Source: Acutalibacter muris (GTDB taxonomy: Bacteria > Bacillota > Clostridia > Oscillospirales > Acutalibacteraceae). Taken from it: DNA of 64,000 nucleotides. The stretch is taken from the NCBI RefSeq assembly GCF_002201475.1, contig NZ_CP021422.1, positions 2,356,001-2,420,000 of the forward strand, written 5' to 3'. The notes under the pieces are model-generated. The model did not search any database. It was not told the origin of the DNA and saw only the letters and a program-made list of their open reading frames with translations. Each line of letters opens with the position of its first letter. Position 1 is the first letter of the stretch. The translations under genes and the position numbers were made by a program. Below are positions 7,942 through 16,341 of this stretch, piece after piece.

Positions 7942-8426
7942 GCGTTTGTGGCCCCTGTGAGGGCCGTGTTGGGCGGTTTTGGAGCGTATCTGGGAAACAA
8001 ACGAGGACAACCCCAGAACGCCGTTTTGGGGCATTTGTGACGATTTGTGAGGGGTCCGGCCTCGCCTCCATCAGCGGCGCAAATCCTCCGCGAGCAGCGA
8101 CGCAAATTTCTTGCAAAGATATGCACTGAAATGGAAGATAATCCAGCCAGAAAGAACAGAAAAAGCATGGTCGAAAAACAAGCAGGAGAAAGCAAGGCGC
8201 CAAGAGCGGCGCCTTTGCAGTCCACACCGCCCGGCAGAGCCGGGCGGGAGGGCTAGAAACTACGGGATTTTTCAGGATTCTCAGGGCGGTGTAAGATAGG
8301 GTCACACTAGGGGTTGCAAATAGGAGTTTGGTATAAAGTTAGGGGTTGCGAATCGGCAGAAATGGCTGAATATCGGGAGATTTTTAGGGGTCATAAGTTG
8401 GTGTAATGCGATTTTAGAGGTGCTTT
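7942..8426. other. Gene-free stretch with iteron-like repeats
   Basis: No ORF here looks real. The first half has G-rich repeats (GGGCGGTTTTGG, CCGTTTTGGGG). The second half contains TAGGGGTTGCRAAT at 8308-8321 and 8340-8353, 32 bp apart, plus a partial TTAGGGGTCATAAG near 8382. Direct repeats next to a Rep-like gene suggest an origin or partition site, but none is proven. Confidence 0.4.
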
Positions 8427-8830
8427 ATGGATTCAGAAAATATGCAGCGGATAAGTCTATATTTGGACAGAGGTCTAGTGAAACGAGCGGATAGATTTGC
8501 GAAGGAACAGGGATTTTCCTCCCGAAATGAATTGTTTGCGCGAGCAGTTGAAAGCCTCATGACGGACAATGCTTTGCAGGACAATGACATTCTGGGTGAA
8601 AAACTGGCTGAGGCAGTTCTGAAATTGTCCGAAGATAACGCAAAAGCCATCTCAAAGGGGTTGTTTCGTTATGCGGTACAGCTTGAAATGGTATGCGGGT
8701 GCTGGCTGATCTTTCTGAGTACACGCCCGAGCAAGTAGAAGAAATGCGCCGTGAGGCCATAAATAACGTGCGCCGTACCCGTGGCAAGGTACGTTTTGAA
8801 GATATTTTAGCCGGATATTACAACGACTAG
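8427..8830 (+). pseudogene. Ribbon-helix-helix protein with C-terminal frameshift
   Basis: The N-terminus MQRISLYLDRGLVKRADRFA with SSRNELFARAVESLM is a ribbon-helix-helix DNA-binding domain (residues about 5-50). The frame ends at 8738 in an unlikely tail (VCGCWLIFLSTRPSK). A neighbouring frame carries a natural continuation, VLADLSEYTPEQVEEMRREA through RTRGKVRFEDILAGYYND, stopping at 8830. One inserted or deleted base near 8688-8700 explains both. The DNA-binding half is intact and could still act as a repressor. Confidence 0.7.
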
Positions 8831-8958
8831 CTCCCTCAAAATTTGCGCTGCTAAACAAAGAAAAGGGATTTGGGCGGAACTGGAAAAGTAAGAAAAATGT
8901 CAGTGGACATAGACAGGCATCATGTGGTAGTGTTGGTAGTCAGAAAGGGGGCCGAGAT

Positions 8959-10113
8959 ATGGCAAAAAAGAGAGCAAACGGCGAGGGCAACATACGCAAA
9001 CGCAAGGATGGCCGTTGGGAGGGGCGCTATACAGCAGGCTACGACTCAGCCACAGGAAAGCGCATTATCAAGAATGTGCTCGGCAAGACCCAAGCCGAGG
9101 TCAAGGAGAAACTGGTTGCGGCAATGGATGACACCAAAGATTTGGACGTAGCCCGCTCCGACGATTACACGGTCGGCTCATGGCTCACGAACTGGTACAC
9201 CCTCTACGCCAAGCCAAATGTGCGAGTCTCCACCGCTGAATACTACCGTCGGAGCATCGAACTTCATGTAAATCCACGAATCGGCGACATCAAGCTGAAC
9301 AAACTAACAGGCCGCGACCTTCAAAAACTCTACCAAGACCTCCGCGAAAACGGCAGATTGCGAGAGGCGCAGAAGAAAAAATCACCTGGCTTAAGCGCCT
9401 CCACCGTGCGTGGCATCCACCTCATGCTACACAACGCTTTAGACCGGGCAGTCAAAGAACACTTGATTCAGCGCAACCCCACGACAGACTGCATTGCCCC
9501 AAAACTGGAGAAAAAGGAAATGAAGTTCCTTCCCGCCGAGGACATGAAAGCCTATTTAGCCGAAGCTCAGCGGCGTAACGTCCTCCCTATGTTCTACCTG
9601 GAGCTGGTCAGCGGCCTGCGAAAAGGTGAGCTGGTAGCGCTCCTCTGGTCTGACTTGGACATCGAAAATCAGACCATCAGCGTCAGCAAGCAGGCTACCC
9701 GGGACGAGAAAGGCAACATCGTGATTACTCGACCTAAGACGGAAACTTCCGTCAGGCTGGTATCAATCCCGCAAAGAGCCGTAGAACTACTCCAGCAAGA
9801 ACACCTCAAACACCCGGACAACCCCTATATGTTCCCCTCCACAAGAACCGGTGAAATGTACTACCCGGATTCTATCGTAACGCTCCACAAGAGAATTTTG
9901 AAGTCAGCCGGATTGAGTTATATAAACTTTCATGCGTTAAGACACACTTTCGCGACCGCCGCACTACAAAATGGTATAGACGTAAAAACTGTAAGCAGTA
10001 TGCTGGGCCACTACGATGCTGGTTTTACCCTGAGAACCTACACCCACGCTACCCGCCAAAAGCAGGAGCAAGCCGCAGAAAAGATGGGAAATTTTATGGA
10101 CAAGGTCATGTGA
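8959..10113 (+). CDS. Tyrosine integrase B (complete)
   Basis: A 384-residue tyrosine recombinase of the Tn916/phage type. Residues 1-60 are an arm-binding domain (GEGNIRKRKDGRWEGRYTAGYD), 68-175 the SAM-like core-binding domain, 185-384 the catalytic domain with R221, H325-A-L-R328, H351 and nucleophile Y361. The ATG start follows AAGGGGGCCGAGAT. It ends about 260 bases from the 3' end of tRNA-Tyr B. It likely integrates the module 7370-10113, whose left limit is unclear. Confidence 0.95.
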   Translation: MAKKRANGEGNIRKRKDGRWEGRYTAGYDSATGKRIIKNVLGKTQAEVKEKLVAAMDDTKDLDVARSDDYTVGSWLTNWYTLYAKPNVRVSTAEYYRRSIELHVNPRIGDIKLNKLTGRDLQKLYQDLRENGRLREAQKKKSPGLSASTVRGIHLMLHNALDRAVKEHLIQRNPTTDCIAPKLEKKEMKFLPAEDMKAYLAEAQRRNVLPMFYLELVSGLRKGELVALLWSDLDIENQTISVSKQATRDEKGNIVITRPKTETSVRLVSIPQRAVELLQQEHLKHPDNPYMFPSTRTGEMYYPDSIVTLHKRILKSAGLSYINFHALRHTFATAALQNGIDVKTVSSMLGHYDAGFTLRTYTHATRQKQEQAAEKMGNFMDKVM

Positions 10114-10133
10114 AACAGCCCCAACAAGCAAAA

Positions 10134-10208
10134 AGCGGCTGGAACTTCCTACCCGGAAGTATCCAGCCGTTTCCGTTTATTTCCGCGTGTGGGTCACGGT
10201 GTGGGTCA
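10134..10208 (+). repeat. Integrase 3' flank, copy B: hairpin plus doublet
   Basis: A GCGGCTGGA/TCCAGCCGT hairpin occupies 10134-10172. GTGTGGGTCA follows at 10187-10196 and 10199-10208. Order, orientation and 12-bp period equal copy A. Confidence 0.75.
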
Positions 10209-10371
10209 GGACAAAAAGCCGACAGAGCAACCGCCGAACTCGCAAAAAAAATAAGTTGAAACTCTATCCGCAATATCCATTTTGATATGCAGTTTCTTAC
10301 TGAACTTGACCGCCAAGACAATTTGTACAAACAAAACAAAAACCTCGCATTTTTATGCAAGGCTTTGTCAA

Positions 10372-10456
10372 TGGTGGGGGAGAGTGGATTCGAACCACTG
10401 AAGTCGTCGACAACAGATTTACAGTCTGCCCCCTTTGGCCACTCGGGAACTCCCCC
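10372..10456 (-). tRNA. tRNA-Tyr(GTA), copy B
   Basis: Class II tRNA on the minus strand with encoded CCA (10372-10374), GGGGGAG acceptor, GTA anticodon and long variable arm. The gene body matches copy A; flanking identity begins at TTGTCAATGG just past its 3' end. It lies downstream of tRNA-Thr(TGT) and shares its promoter. Confidence 0.96.
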
Positions 10457-10518
10457 ATAAAATATTTAGTTTTATACAAGGCTTGTCCGGCCTTTCCAGC
10501 GGGCCGGACCGCCCAGTT

Positions 10519-10594
10519 TGGAGCTGGTGAACGGACTCGAACCCCTGACCTGCTGATTACAAATCAGCTGCTCTACCAACTGAGCTACACCAGC
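10519..10594 (-). tRNA. tRNA-Thr(TGT)
   Basis: Complete 76-base cloverleaf: acceptor GCTGGTG/CACCAGC, D-arm GCTCAGTTGGTAGAGC, anticodon loop TTTGTAA (TGT), T-arm GGGGTTCGAGTCC, encoded CCA. It is the intact counterpart of the half gene at 1366-1410. Confidence 0.96.
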
Positions 10595-10614
10595 AGTTCT
10601 CTCAGTGCTTTCTT

Positions 10615-10643
10615 ATTATACTCCCTCTTCTTAAAAATGTCAA
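10615..10643 (-). promoter_or_regulatory. Consensus promoter of the tRNA-Thr/tRNA-Tyr unit
   Basis: TTGACA (10638-10643) and TATAAT (10615-10620) on the minus strand with a 17-base spacer, 20 bases before tRNA-Thr. The truncated A copy has lost this promoter together with the tRNA-Thr 5' half. Confidence 0.8.
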
Positions 10644-11002
10644 GCCTTTTTTTGATTTTTCTATAGTCGCGAAAATGTCAAGAGCAAAGGCGAAAAGTTT
10701 AAATAATTTTCAGAGGTCGGCGGCGGTCATTTTTCCGAAGTCCCTCCCTTTCGGGAAGTGCCGCCGTATCACTTTGTTTTCGTTCTCGCTGCTCCCCCAC
10801 TTGTAACCGCTATATGGATGACAAGAGTCGTAGTAGTATTACAAATTAGGTTACACAAAGCCAAAGGGCCCGTGCAACCTAATTTTTATATTCTCCCTTA
10901 TACTACATTTATAAATCGGGGACGCAGGATTTCACAAGCGGTATTGTAGTGCAATCAAGCAAAATTTCCTTATGCGGCAGCGCCTGCTCCCCCTTTCGGT
11001 CA
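10644..11002. other. Gene-free stretch with a 14-bp inverted repeat
   Basis: No convincing gene. The notable structure is an inverted repeat at 10843-10856 and 10872-10885 (AAATTAGGTTACAC against GTGCAACCTAATTT, one mismatch) with a 15-base GC-rich loop. It could be a bidirectional terminator or the end of a small element. The rest is AT-rich sequence before the nucleotidyltransferase stop. Confidence 0.45.
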
Positions 11003-11935
11003 CTATCCCCATAAGGGTGTGGGGTATTCCCCTTTGTCAGTCAATTCTCTGAGCGCGTCCACCACCGACTGGCGGTCCACTCTATAGGTCACTCCATACC
11101 ACTTGCCGCCCGTCTCAAGCACCCGTACCTTTGCCCTGCCCTGCTGAAGCATGGCGTTAACGGCAAAGGGCAGGTAAAATTCACCCTTTAGCGGGTTCTT
11201 GGGAAGATCCTCTTGGAAGAAGCGGGCATACTCCTCCTCAAGGGCTTTCGTAAAGCCCGGGGTGAAGCCCCAGAACTGCATGGATACCGGCGTCTCCGGG
11301 TCCAGCTGTACCCACGTCTCCCCCTCGTCCTCGCTGTAGCCGATAGCGCCCTCCGGGGTGCGGCCTATCCTGGTGCGCTCCACCACCTGGGTGAGCCCTC
11401 CGTCCTCAGTGGCGCAGACCCCCCTGGACACATAGCCGTTCTCCGAGATGGTGTTCTGCACCTGATAGCCCACCATGCACAGGTCCAGCTTCTCCCCCTC
11501 AAGGTCCGCAGACTTTAGGAAGTTATACAGCTTCTCATAAGCCTCCCGGCCGTAGAAGTCGTCGGCGTTTATAACGGCGTATGGCGCGTCCCCGCAAAGC
11601 CGTGCGCCGCACAGGGCCGCGTGGCCCGTACCCCAAGGCTTCTCTCTGCCCTCGGGTATCTCCGCGTCCCCTGGTATGTCACTGAGTTCCTGGAAAGCGT
11701 AGTCGATGCGCATATACTTCTCTATGGGCGCGGCTATTTCTGTCTTGAAGTCCTCCAGCATATCCCGCTTTATAACGCAGACCACCCTTCTAAAGCCCGC
11801 CTTATACGCGTCATACATGGAGAAGTCAATTATCCTCTCACCGCAGGGACCCACCGGGTCCACCTGCTTGAGCCCCCCGCCGCCATAGCGGCTGCCAAGG
11901 CCCGCGGCCATTATTACCAATACCGGTTCACTCAT
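11003..11935 (-). CDS. Sugar-phosphate nucleotidyltransferase
   Basis: A 310-residue NTP_transferase protein that would activate a sugar phosphate to an NDP-sugar. The N-terminus has the GlmU/UGPase-like loop MAAGLGSRYGGGGLKQVDPVG; INADDFYG supplies the metal-binding Asp. The start at 11935 (MSEPVLVIM) follows AGGAGGACAAC; a longer frame overlaps the upstream gene. It lies 22 bases after LCP protein 1 and is last in an operon for surface glycopolymer building. The sugar is unknown. Confidence 0.85.
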   Translation of the reverse strand: MSEPVLVIMAAGLGSRYGGGGLKQVDPVGPCGERIIDFSMYDAYKAGFRRVVCVIKRDMLEDFKTEIAAPIEKYMRIDYAFQELSDIPGDAEIPEGREKPWGTGHAALCGARLCGDAPYAVINADDFYGREAYEKLYNFLKSADLEGEKLDLCMVGYQVQNTISENGYVSRGVCATEDGGLTQVVERTRIGRTPEGAIGYSEDEGETWVQLDPETPVSMQFWGFTPGFTKALEEEYARFFQEDLPKNPLKGEFYLPFAVNAMLQQGRAKVRVLETGGKWYGVTYRVDRQSVVDALRELTDKGEYPTPLWG

Positions 11936-11957
11936 ATGTTGTCCTCCTAATGAATCC

Positions 11958-13181
11958 TTATCCGTATATAAACCTGTGCAGGTTTTCCTGCATAAGACCC
12001 TCGTCAAAGCCCATGACATACTGCCCGTCCCCGTTCTTCGTATCATAGGCCCCCTCGGCTTCCCCGGGGAATGTCGCGCTCTCTATTTCGATATGCCCGA
12101 AGGCAAAGGGCGCAAGCTTCACCATGTCCAGGAAATTCAGCGAGGTCTCGCAGTGTGGCACCACCCCGTGGACAATAGACGGCCAAGCGAACACCGTACG
12201 CTGCTTCGCCCGCTGTAAAAGTCCTTTCAGGACCTCGTGCTGGCGGCTGGTGCGCTCTCCGTCCCCGCCAATATAGCGTATCCGGGAATAGGCCACAGCC
12301 TGGGCCCCATTTAGGAGGAACTTCCCCCCAGCGTACTCTCCGTCTACCATATTATGCGTGCCGTTTACATCGGTGAAATAGTCCGAGTCCTTTATGGAGG
12401 CCTCTGCTCCCACGTCTTCGGCCTCGCGGCTCAGGTTCCAAAGATTGCGGTTCACCTCCAGCATCTCCTCGCCGGTGAGCTCCAGTTCTACGCCGCCAAA
12501 GGCCTCCACTATCTCCGTCATGTCGTAGAAATTCACGGTAATATAGTCCGTGATATCCAGCTGGAAATTCTGGTTCAGGGTGCGCACCGCCAACTCCGGC
12601 CCACCGTAGGCGTAGGCATGGGTAAGCTTATCATAGCCGTATCCGTCGATATACACGTTGCTGTCCCGCATAAATGAAGCCATTTTGAGGGTATGGGTCC
12701 GGCTGTCAATACTCAGCACCATTATCGCGTCGGACCGTCCCTCGTTCTCCCCGTCCCGGCTGTCCACGCCGAACATGGCTATGTTCTTCACCCCGGCCTG
12801 CCCCGCCGACACGGCAAGGCCGCCGTCAAGGTCCGTGACCTTCAAGCCCATGAACATATAGAGGAACAACCCCACGGCCCCTATGACCAGCAGGAACAAT
12901 GCCCAGGATATGACCGCCCCGGCCCTTACCCGGCGCTTCGGCCTGGGCGTGGGGACTCCCCTTCCGGCAGGGGACTTCTTTACCGGCGCTTTTTTCGCCC
13001 GCCTTACCGCTGCCCGGTCCATCTGGCGGCGGGGCTCGGAGGAGTAGCTGGAGATGTCCTCAAACTTCTTTCTGTCCTCATAGTAATAATTGTCGTGCAG
13101 GGCCTCCCGCCTGAGCGGGGCCTTTTCCCTGTCCCGGGGCGCGCTGTGCCGGCCCGGGGACCTGTTATCTCTCTGTCCCAT
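11958..13181 (-). CDS. LytR-CpsA-Psr (LCP) family protein 1
   Basis: A 407-residue membrane-anchored LCP protein. Such enzymes transfer undecaprenyl-linked glycopolymers to peptidoglycan outside the membrane. A basic cytoplasmic tail (1-87) precedes one TM helix (about 88-110), then the LCP domain: IAMFGVDSRDGENEGRSDAIM, SFMRDSNVYIDGYG, KLTHAYAYGG, ITVNFYDMTEIVEAFGGVELELT, AVAYSRIRYIGGDGERTSRQ. The conserved Asp and Arg residues are present. It is a paralogue of the upstream LCP 2. Confidence 0.93.
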   Translation of the reverse strand: MGQRDNRSPGRHSAPRDREKAPLRREALHDNYYYEDRKKFEDISSYSSEPRRQMDRAAVRRAKKAPVKKSPAGRGVPTPRPKRRVRAGAVISWALFLLVIGAVGLFLYMFMGLKVTDLDGGLAVSAGQAGVKNIAMFGVDSRDGENEGRSDAIMVLSIDSRTHTLKMASFMRDSNVYIDGYGYDKLTHAYAYGGPELAVRTLNQNFQLDITDYITVNFYDMTEIVEAFGGVELELTGEEMLEVNRNLWNLSREAEDVGAEASIKDSDYFTDVNGTHNMVDGEYAGGKFLLNGAQAVAYSRIRYIGGDGERTSRQHEVLKGLLQRAKQRTVFAWPSIVHGVVPHCETSLNFLDMVKLAPFAFGHIEIESATFPGEAEGAYDTKNGDGQYVMGFDEGLMQENLHRFIYG

Positions 13182-13214
13182 TTACCAATTCCCTATTAAA
13201 AATCTCAGTCAAAT

Positions 13215-14390
13215 CTATTTCTTTGTCTTCGCAACTATGTCCTTATATTCCTCCCAATAGGGCGAAACCTCCTCAAACATAAAGGCGCTCATACGCTTTG
13301 CCGCGTTCTCCAGGTCGTACACCAGGTCATATTTAATATCCTGCAGATCGGTCTCCGCCTCATAATCCGGCACAGAGATGCGCTCCACCTTAAGGTCCGT
13401 CGCCAGTATCGGCAGCATGGAGATGATATCGTCTATGGAAAGGCTGGTCTCGACATATGGGGCCAGCTTCTTTACAAGGTTCGGGTACTCCGTCACGCCG
13501 AAAAATTTTACCCGGTCAATAAGCGCCGTCAGCACCTTTTGCTGGCGCTCAACGCGGCCGAAGTCGCTGCCGATGTTCCGTATGCGCCCATAGGACACAG
13601 CCTGGTTGCCGTTGAGAAGGTAGGTGTCCACATCGCCGGTGGCGTACATAAAGTCGCTGTCCAGCACCTGGGGATAGTTCACGCCCTCAATACCGTTGGC
13701 GTAGTCCTCGTTCTTCTTGTCCTCCACCTCCCAGATAAGGTTGTTAAGGTTCAGGTTTATCTCCTCCACCTCGTCATAGGTGACCTCCATCTCAACGCCG
13801 CCGAAGGCGTCCACTATGGCCGCCATATTGACAAAGTTTATAGTCACATAGTCCTCAATGCGCAGACCGAAGTTCTGGTTCAGCGTGCGTATGGCCAGCT
13901 CCGGCCCTCCGTAAGCATAGGCGGCGTTCATCTTGTTGTCCTCGTTATAGTACCCGCCGCCGTAGCCGTCGCCCTCGATATTCACAAGGCTGTCACGGAG
14001 GATAGAGGTCATCTTGACGGTGTTGTGCTTGTTGTCCACCGTTAGTATCATGGTCACGTCCGAGAGGCCCCTAAACTCGCTGTTGCGGGAGTCTACGCCG
14101 AACATGGCGATATTCGTGATGCTGTCGTCCTGCACAGAGCTGACTATTGCGTCGTCCCTTATACCCAGCTGGTCCTTGTCCTTGGTGATGCTGGTGGTGC
14201 TCAGCTCGCTGATCACATCAGTGGATATGTAGATCAGCGCCGAGCCGAACAGTATCATCACCACGCACAGAAAGCCCGCCACCCACTGAAGGGCAATTCT
14301 CGCCCTGCGGCCCTTCCGGCGCTTCTTGCCCTCATTGCCGGAATAGCTGGAAACGTCCTGAAAGTCCTGCTTATTTTTTCTCCTTGCCAT
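13215..14390 (-). CDS. LytR-CpsA-Psr (LCP) family protein 2
   Basis: A 391-residue LCP protein with basic tail, one TM helix (about 30-52) and the catalytic domain: IAMFGVDSRNSEFRGLSDVTM, SILRDSLVNIEGDG, MNAAYAYGG, FVNMAAIVDAFGGVEMEVT, AVSYGRIRNIGSDFGRVERQ. The start at 14390 (MARRKNKQ) follows GGGGGAGGACCC and overlaps the gtrA-like end by 20 bases. Tandem LCP genes often differ in the polymer they attach. Confidence 0.93.
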   Translation of the reverse strand: MARRKNKQDFQDVSSYSGNEGKKRRKGRRARIALQWVAGFLCVVMILFGSALIYISTDVISELSTTSITKDKDQLGIRDDAIVSSVQDDSITNIAMFGVDSRNSEFRGLSDVTMILTVDNKHNTVKMTSILRDSLVNIEGDGYGGGYYNEDNKMNAAYAYGGPELAIRTLNQNFGLRIEDYVTINFVNMAAIVDAFGGVEMEVTYDEVEEINLNLNNLIWEVEDKKNEDYANGIEGVNYPQVLDSDFMYATGDVDTYLLNGNQAVSYGRIRNIGSDFGRVERQQKVLTALIDRVKFFGVTEYPNLVKKLAPYVETSLSIDDIISMLPILATDLKVERISVPDYEAETDLQDIKYDLVYDLENAAKRMSAFMFEEVSPYWEEYKDIVAKTKK

Positions 14391-14871
14391 TAGGGTCCTC
14401 CCCCTGCTCCCCATGCCCGCTGCTGCGGAACACAAAGAGCTTGCTGAAAATATAGTTTGCGATGATTACCAGTACGCTGGCTATCACCTTTATGACCTTG
14501 TCGTTGATATTGAGTATGTCCACGCCCACGTACATTACCAGCATGTTCAGCAGCAGCGACGCGCCCCTGGCCCCGAAGAACTTTGCCATCTCCGCCGCCA
14601 CAGCCTTGGCCCCGTGCACCCTGCTCTCAAAAACGAAGCGCCGGTTGGTCACATAGGCAAAGAGTATGGAGAACATCTGGGACAGGAAGGCCGCCGTCAT
14701 GTACGGCATATGCAGAAGGTCCCTCATCAGCCCGTAGCTTACCCAGTCCACCAGGGTGGTAAGCCCGCCGAAGAACACATAGAGTATCAACTCGCGGTAC
14801 TTTTCAAAAAATAGTCGCAAATACGCCGCCTCCCCGGGAACAGTATACCCAATTTGTGGCAGGAAAATCAT
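14371..14871 (-). CDS. GtrA-like membrane protein
   Basis: About 166 residues with four TM helices in GtrA order: YVFFGGLTTLVDWVSYGLM, FLSQMFSILFAYVTNRRFVF, GASLLLNMLVMYVGVD, VIASVLVIIANYIFSKLFVF. GtrA proteins take part in moving or flipping lipid-linked sugars. It is first in the operon with two LCP genes and a sugar nucleotidyltransferase. The ATG at 14871 has a weak RBS; a TTG 18 codons later follows GGGGAGG and may be the true start. Confidence 0.85.
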   Translation of the reverse strand: MIFLPQIGYTVPGEAAYLRLFFEKYRELILYVFFGGLTTLVDWVSYGLMRDLLHMPYMTAAFLSQMFSILFAYVTNRRFVFESRVHGAKAVAAEMAKFFGARGASLLLNMLVMYVGVDILNINDKVIKVIASVLVIIANYIFSKLFVFRSSGHGEQGEDPNGKEKK

Positions 14872-14904
14872 ATTAAAGCCTGTCCCCGCCCGATATACCG
14901 ATAT

Positions 14905-14933
14905 ATTATAACTCCTTTTCCCAAAAAATGCAA
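14905..14933 (-). promoter_or_regulatory. Promoter of the gtrA-LCP operon
   Basis: TTGCAT (14928-14933) and TATAAT (14905-14910) on the minus strand, 17-base spacer, 34 bases before the ATG. Confidence 0.6.
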
Positions 14934-14987
14934 GTACCGAGTGAGCATAACAAAAACCGCCTGGAAAAATCCAGACGGCAGGTTATT

Positions 14988-15470
14988 TTATACGTGCCCA
15001 GCCAGCTTGGGATAGGGCCGCTTTCTCTTAAAAAATTCATAGACAGAGCAGCCCTTATCTACCAGAGTGACCACCGCCCCCTCTCTGTATTTGGGCGGGC
15101 GTATGGTCAGCGGGAACATATGAGTGCGGATGATGTCGGTCTCTATGCCGGTCAGGTCCAGCTCCTTCGACGCGTTTTGCCAGGCAATATCCGGGTGCCT
15201 GGACCAGTGCTTTTTATGTGCCGGGTCACCGTCCTGAGCGTCATAGAAGAAGTAATCGTGGAAAAGGGCCCCCCGGGCCATATCACGCATATGAAAGCGT
15301 GCGCCCAGCAGGGACGCAATACGGCAGCTATAATAGGCCACAGCCACGCTGTGCAGCAGCCGGCAGGTGTTTCCATGCTGAGGATATCCCGCCATGCTGG
15401 AGAGGTTCGAGCCGCCGATAAGCTCCGTATAAAAGCTCCAGAAAGCGTTAGGGTCCCATTTTTTCGTCAT
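14988..15470 (-). CDS. HD-domain hydrolase
   Basis: A 160-residue HD protein, a metal-dependent phosphohydrolase fold. The metal ligands appear as the first His in CRLLHSVAVAYY, the HD pair in GALFHDYFFYD, then HPDIAWQNA and IIRTHMFPL. It belongs with small HD proteins annotated as phosphohydrolases or 5'-deoxynucleotidase-like; the substrate is unknown. It is a single gene with an AGGAGGTCTCCC ribosome site, following the 579-nt RNA on the same strand. Confidence 0.8.
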   Translation of the reverse strand: MTKKWDPNAFWSFYTELIGGSNLSSMAGYPQHGNTCRLLHSVAVAYYSCRIASLLGARFHMRDMARGALFHDYFFYDAQDGDPAHKKHWSRHPDIAWQNASKELDLTGIETDIIRTHMFPLTIRPPKYREGAVVTLVDKGCSVYEFFKRKRPYPKLAGHV

Positions 15471-15560
15471 TGGGAGACCTCCTGTATTTAGTCTGTCTTA
15501 TATTATATATAATCCTTGGAGGAATTTCAAGCTGAATTTTCTGGAAACCTTGAAACAGGC

Positions 15561-15593
15561 AAAAAAAGGTCCCCGGGAGCGACCCGGAGACCC
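15561..15593 (-). terminator. Intrinsic terminator of the 579-nt RNA
   Basis: GGTCTCCGGG pairs with CCCGGGGACC around a 4-base loop, followed by a run of seven T on the minus strand. Confidence 0.85.
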
Positions 15594-16139
15594 ATTATTA
15601 TCGATGAAGTTTTACACCTTCTGTGAACTTTTCAAGGAACCATCAACAGTCCATTGGCACTTGCTTCCTTTTCCGGCACATCATTACCAATCTATCTGCC
15701 CCGCGTTTTTAAAATTTATGATTTGCTTTATCAAGCTATGTAATTCGCGGCGCCTGACTAGATCCATGCCTGCTGGTCGGTATAGGACTTAAAAACGCCC
15801 ATCGGTACGACCTGCCTTTCCATGTTCTGTTGTTTAAAGGCTTCATCTATATTTATTTGCGGGCCGCGAGCCCGCCGTGCTGTGCTTCGATTGTGCTGTC
15901 CATTGGACTCGCCCGCCTTTCCGTCAATAATTTTGCCGCCTTCCGGCGCCGCCTTTTCCGGCCTTCTCTTTCGCTTCCTCCTGAAACTACCTGCCGGTTT
16001 TCTCTATACTGCGGCTTTCCTCCTCTCCCCACCGTTTTCGCAGCCTTTACCAAATAAAGCTCTGATAAACGTCCTTGCTACTTCCGGCCCCTCCGGCCTG
16101 CAACTGACTGAAGAATTTTTGTTTATCTTCTTCTGTTGT
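15561..16139 (-). ncRNA. Candidate large structured RNA, about 579 nt
   Basis: A transcription unit with no convincing ORF between a perfect promoter (16146-16174) and a strong intrinsic terminator (hairpin 15568-15593, then seven T). Predicted start near 16139. Local hairpins are visible, e.g. GAAGAA...TTCTTC near the 5' end and a GCGGGC/GCCCGC stem midway. The only ORF of note (15853-16053) is a low-complexity basic peptide without a ribosome site. Length and host group recall ROOL RNAs (about 580 nt in Firmicutes), but I cannot match the sequence. It is not tmRNA, RNase P or SRP by their conserved motifs. Confidence 0.5.
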
Positions 16140-16145
16140 GACTAT

Positions 16146-16174
16146 ATTATACACCGCCCCCTCGGGTTTGTCAA
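16146..16174 (-). promoter_or_regulatory. Consensus promoter of the 579-nt RNA
   Basis: TTGACA (16169-16174), 17 bases, TATAAT (16146-16151) on the minus strand. It is a full match to the sigma-A consensus, of the strength otherwise seen in this window at tRNA genes. Confidence 0.85.
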
Positions 16175-16286
16175 TAGGTTTTTTAAAAATTTTTGAAAAA
16201 ATTTTGCCAGATATTACAAAGCCGCCGCCAACGCCATATTTGCCTGGGTTTTTGGGCAGATTAACAGCCGGGCCATAAATTTAATC

Positions 16287-16315
16287 TTGACTTTCCGGCA
16301 GTTTTTATGTACAAT
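16287..16315 (+). promoter_or_regulatory. Promoter of the DUF1292 gene
   Basis: TTGACT (16287-16292), 17 bases, TACAAT (16310-16315), 26 bases before the TTG start. Confidence 0.6.
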
Positions 16316-16341
16316 AGGCATATCGGAAAGGAGCGGATATT

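Noticed and set aside
15853..16053. 66-codon basic ORF inside the 579-nt RNA, with a protein-like continuation (NIDEAFKQQNMERQVVPMG) after a -1 shift
   Set aside because: No ribosome site, low-complexity start, and two frames would be needed. Kept only as a caution against the ncRNA call.
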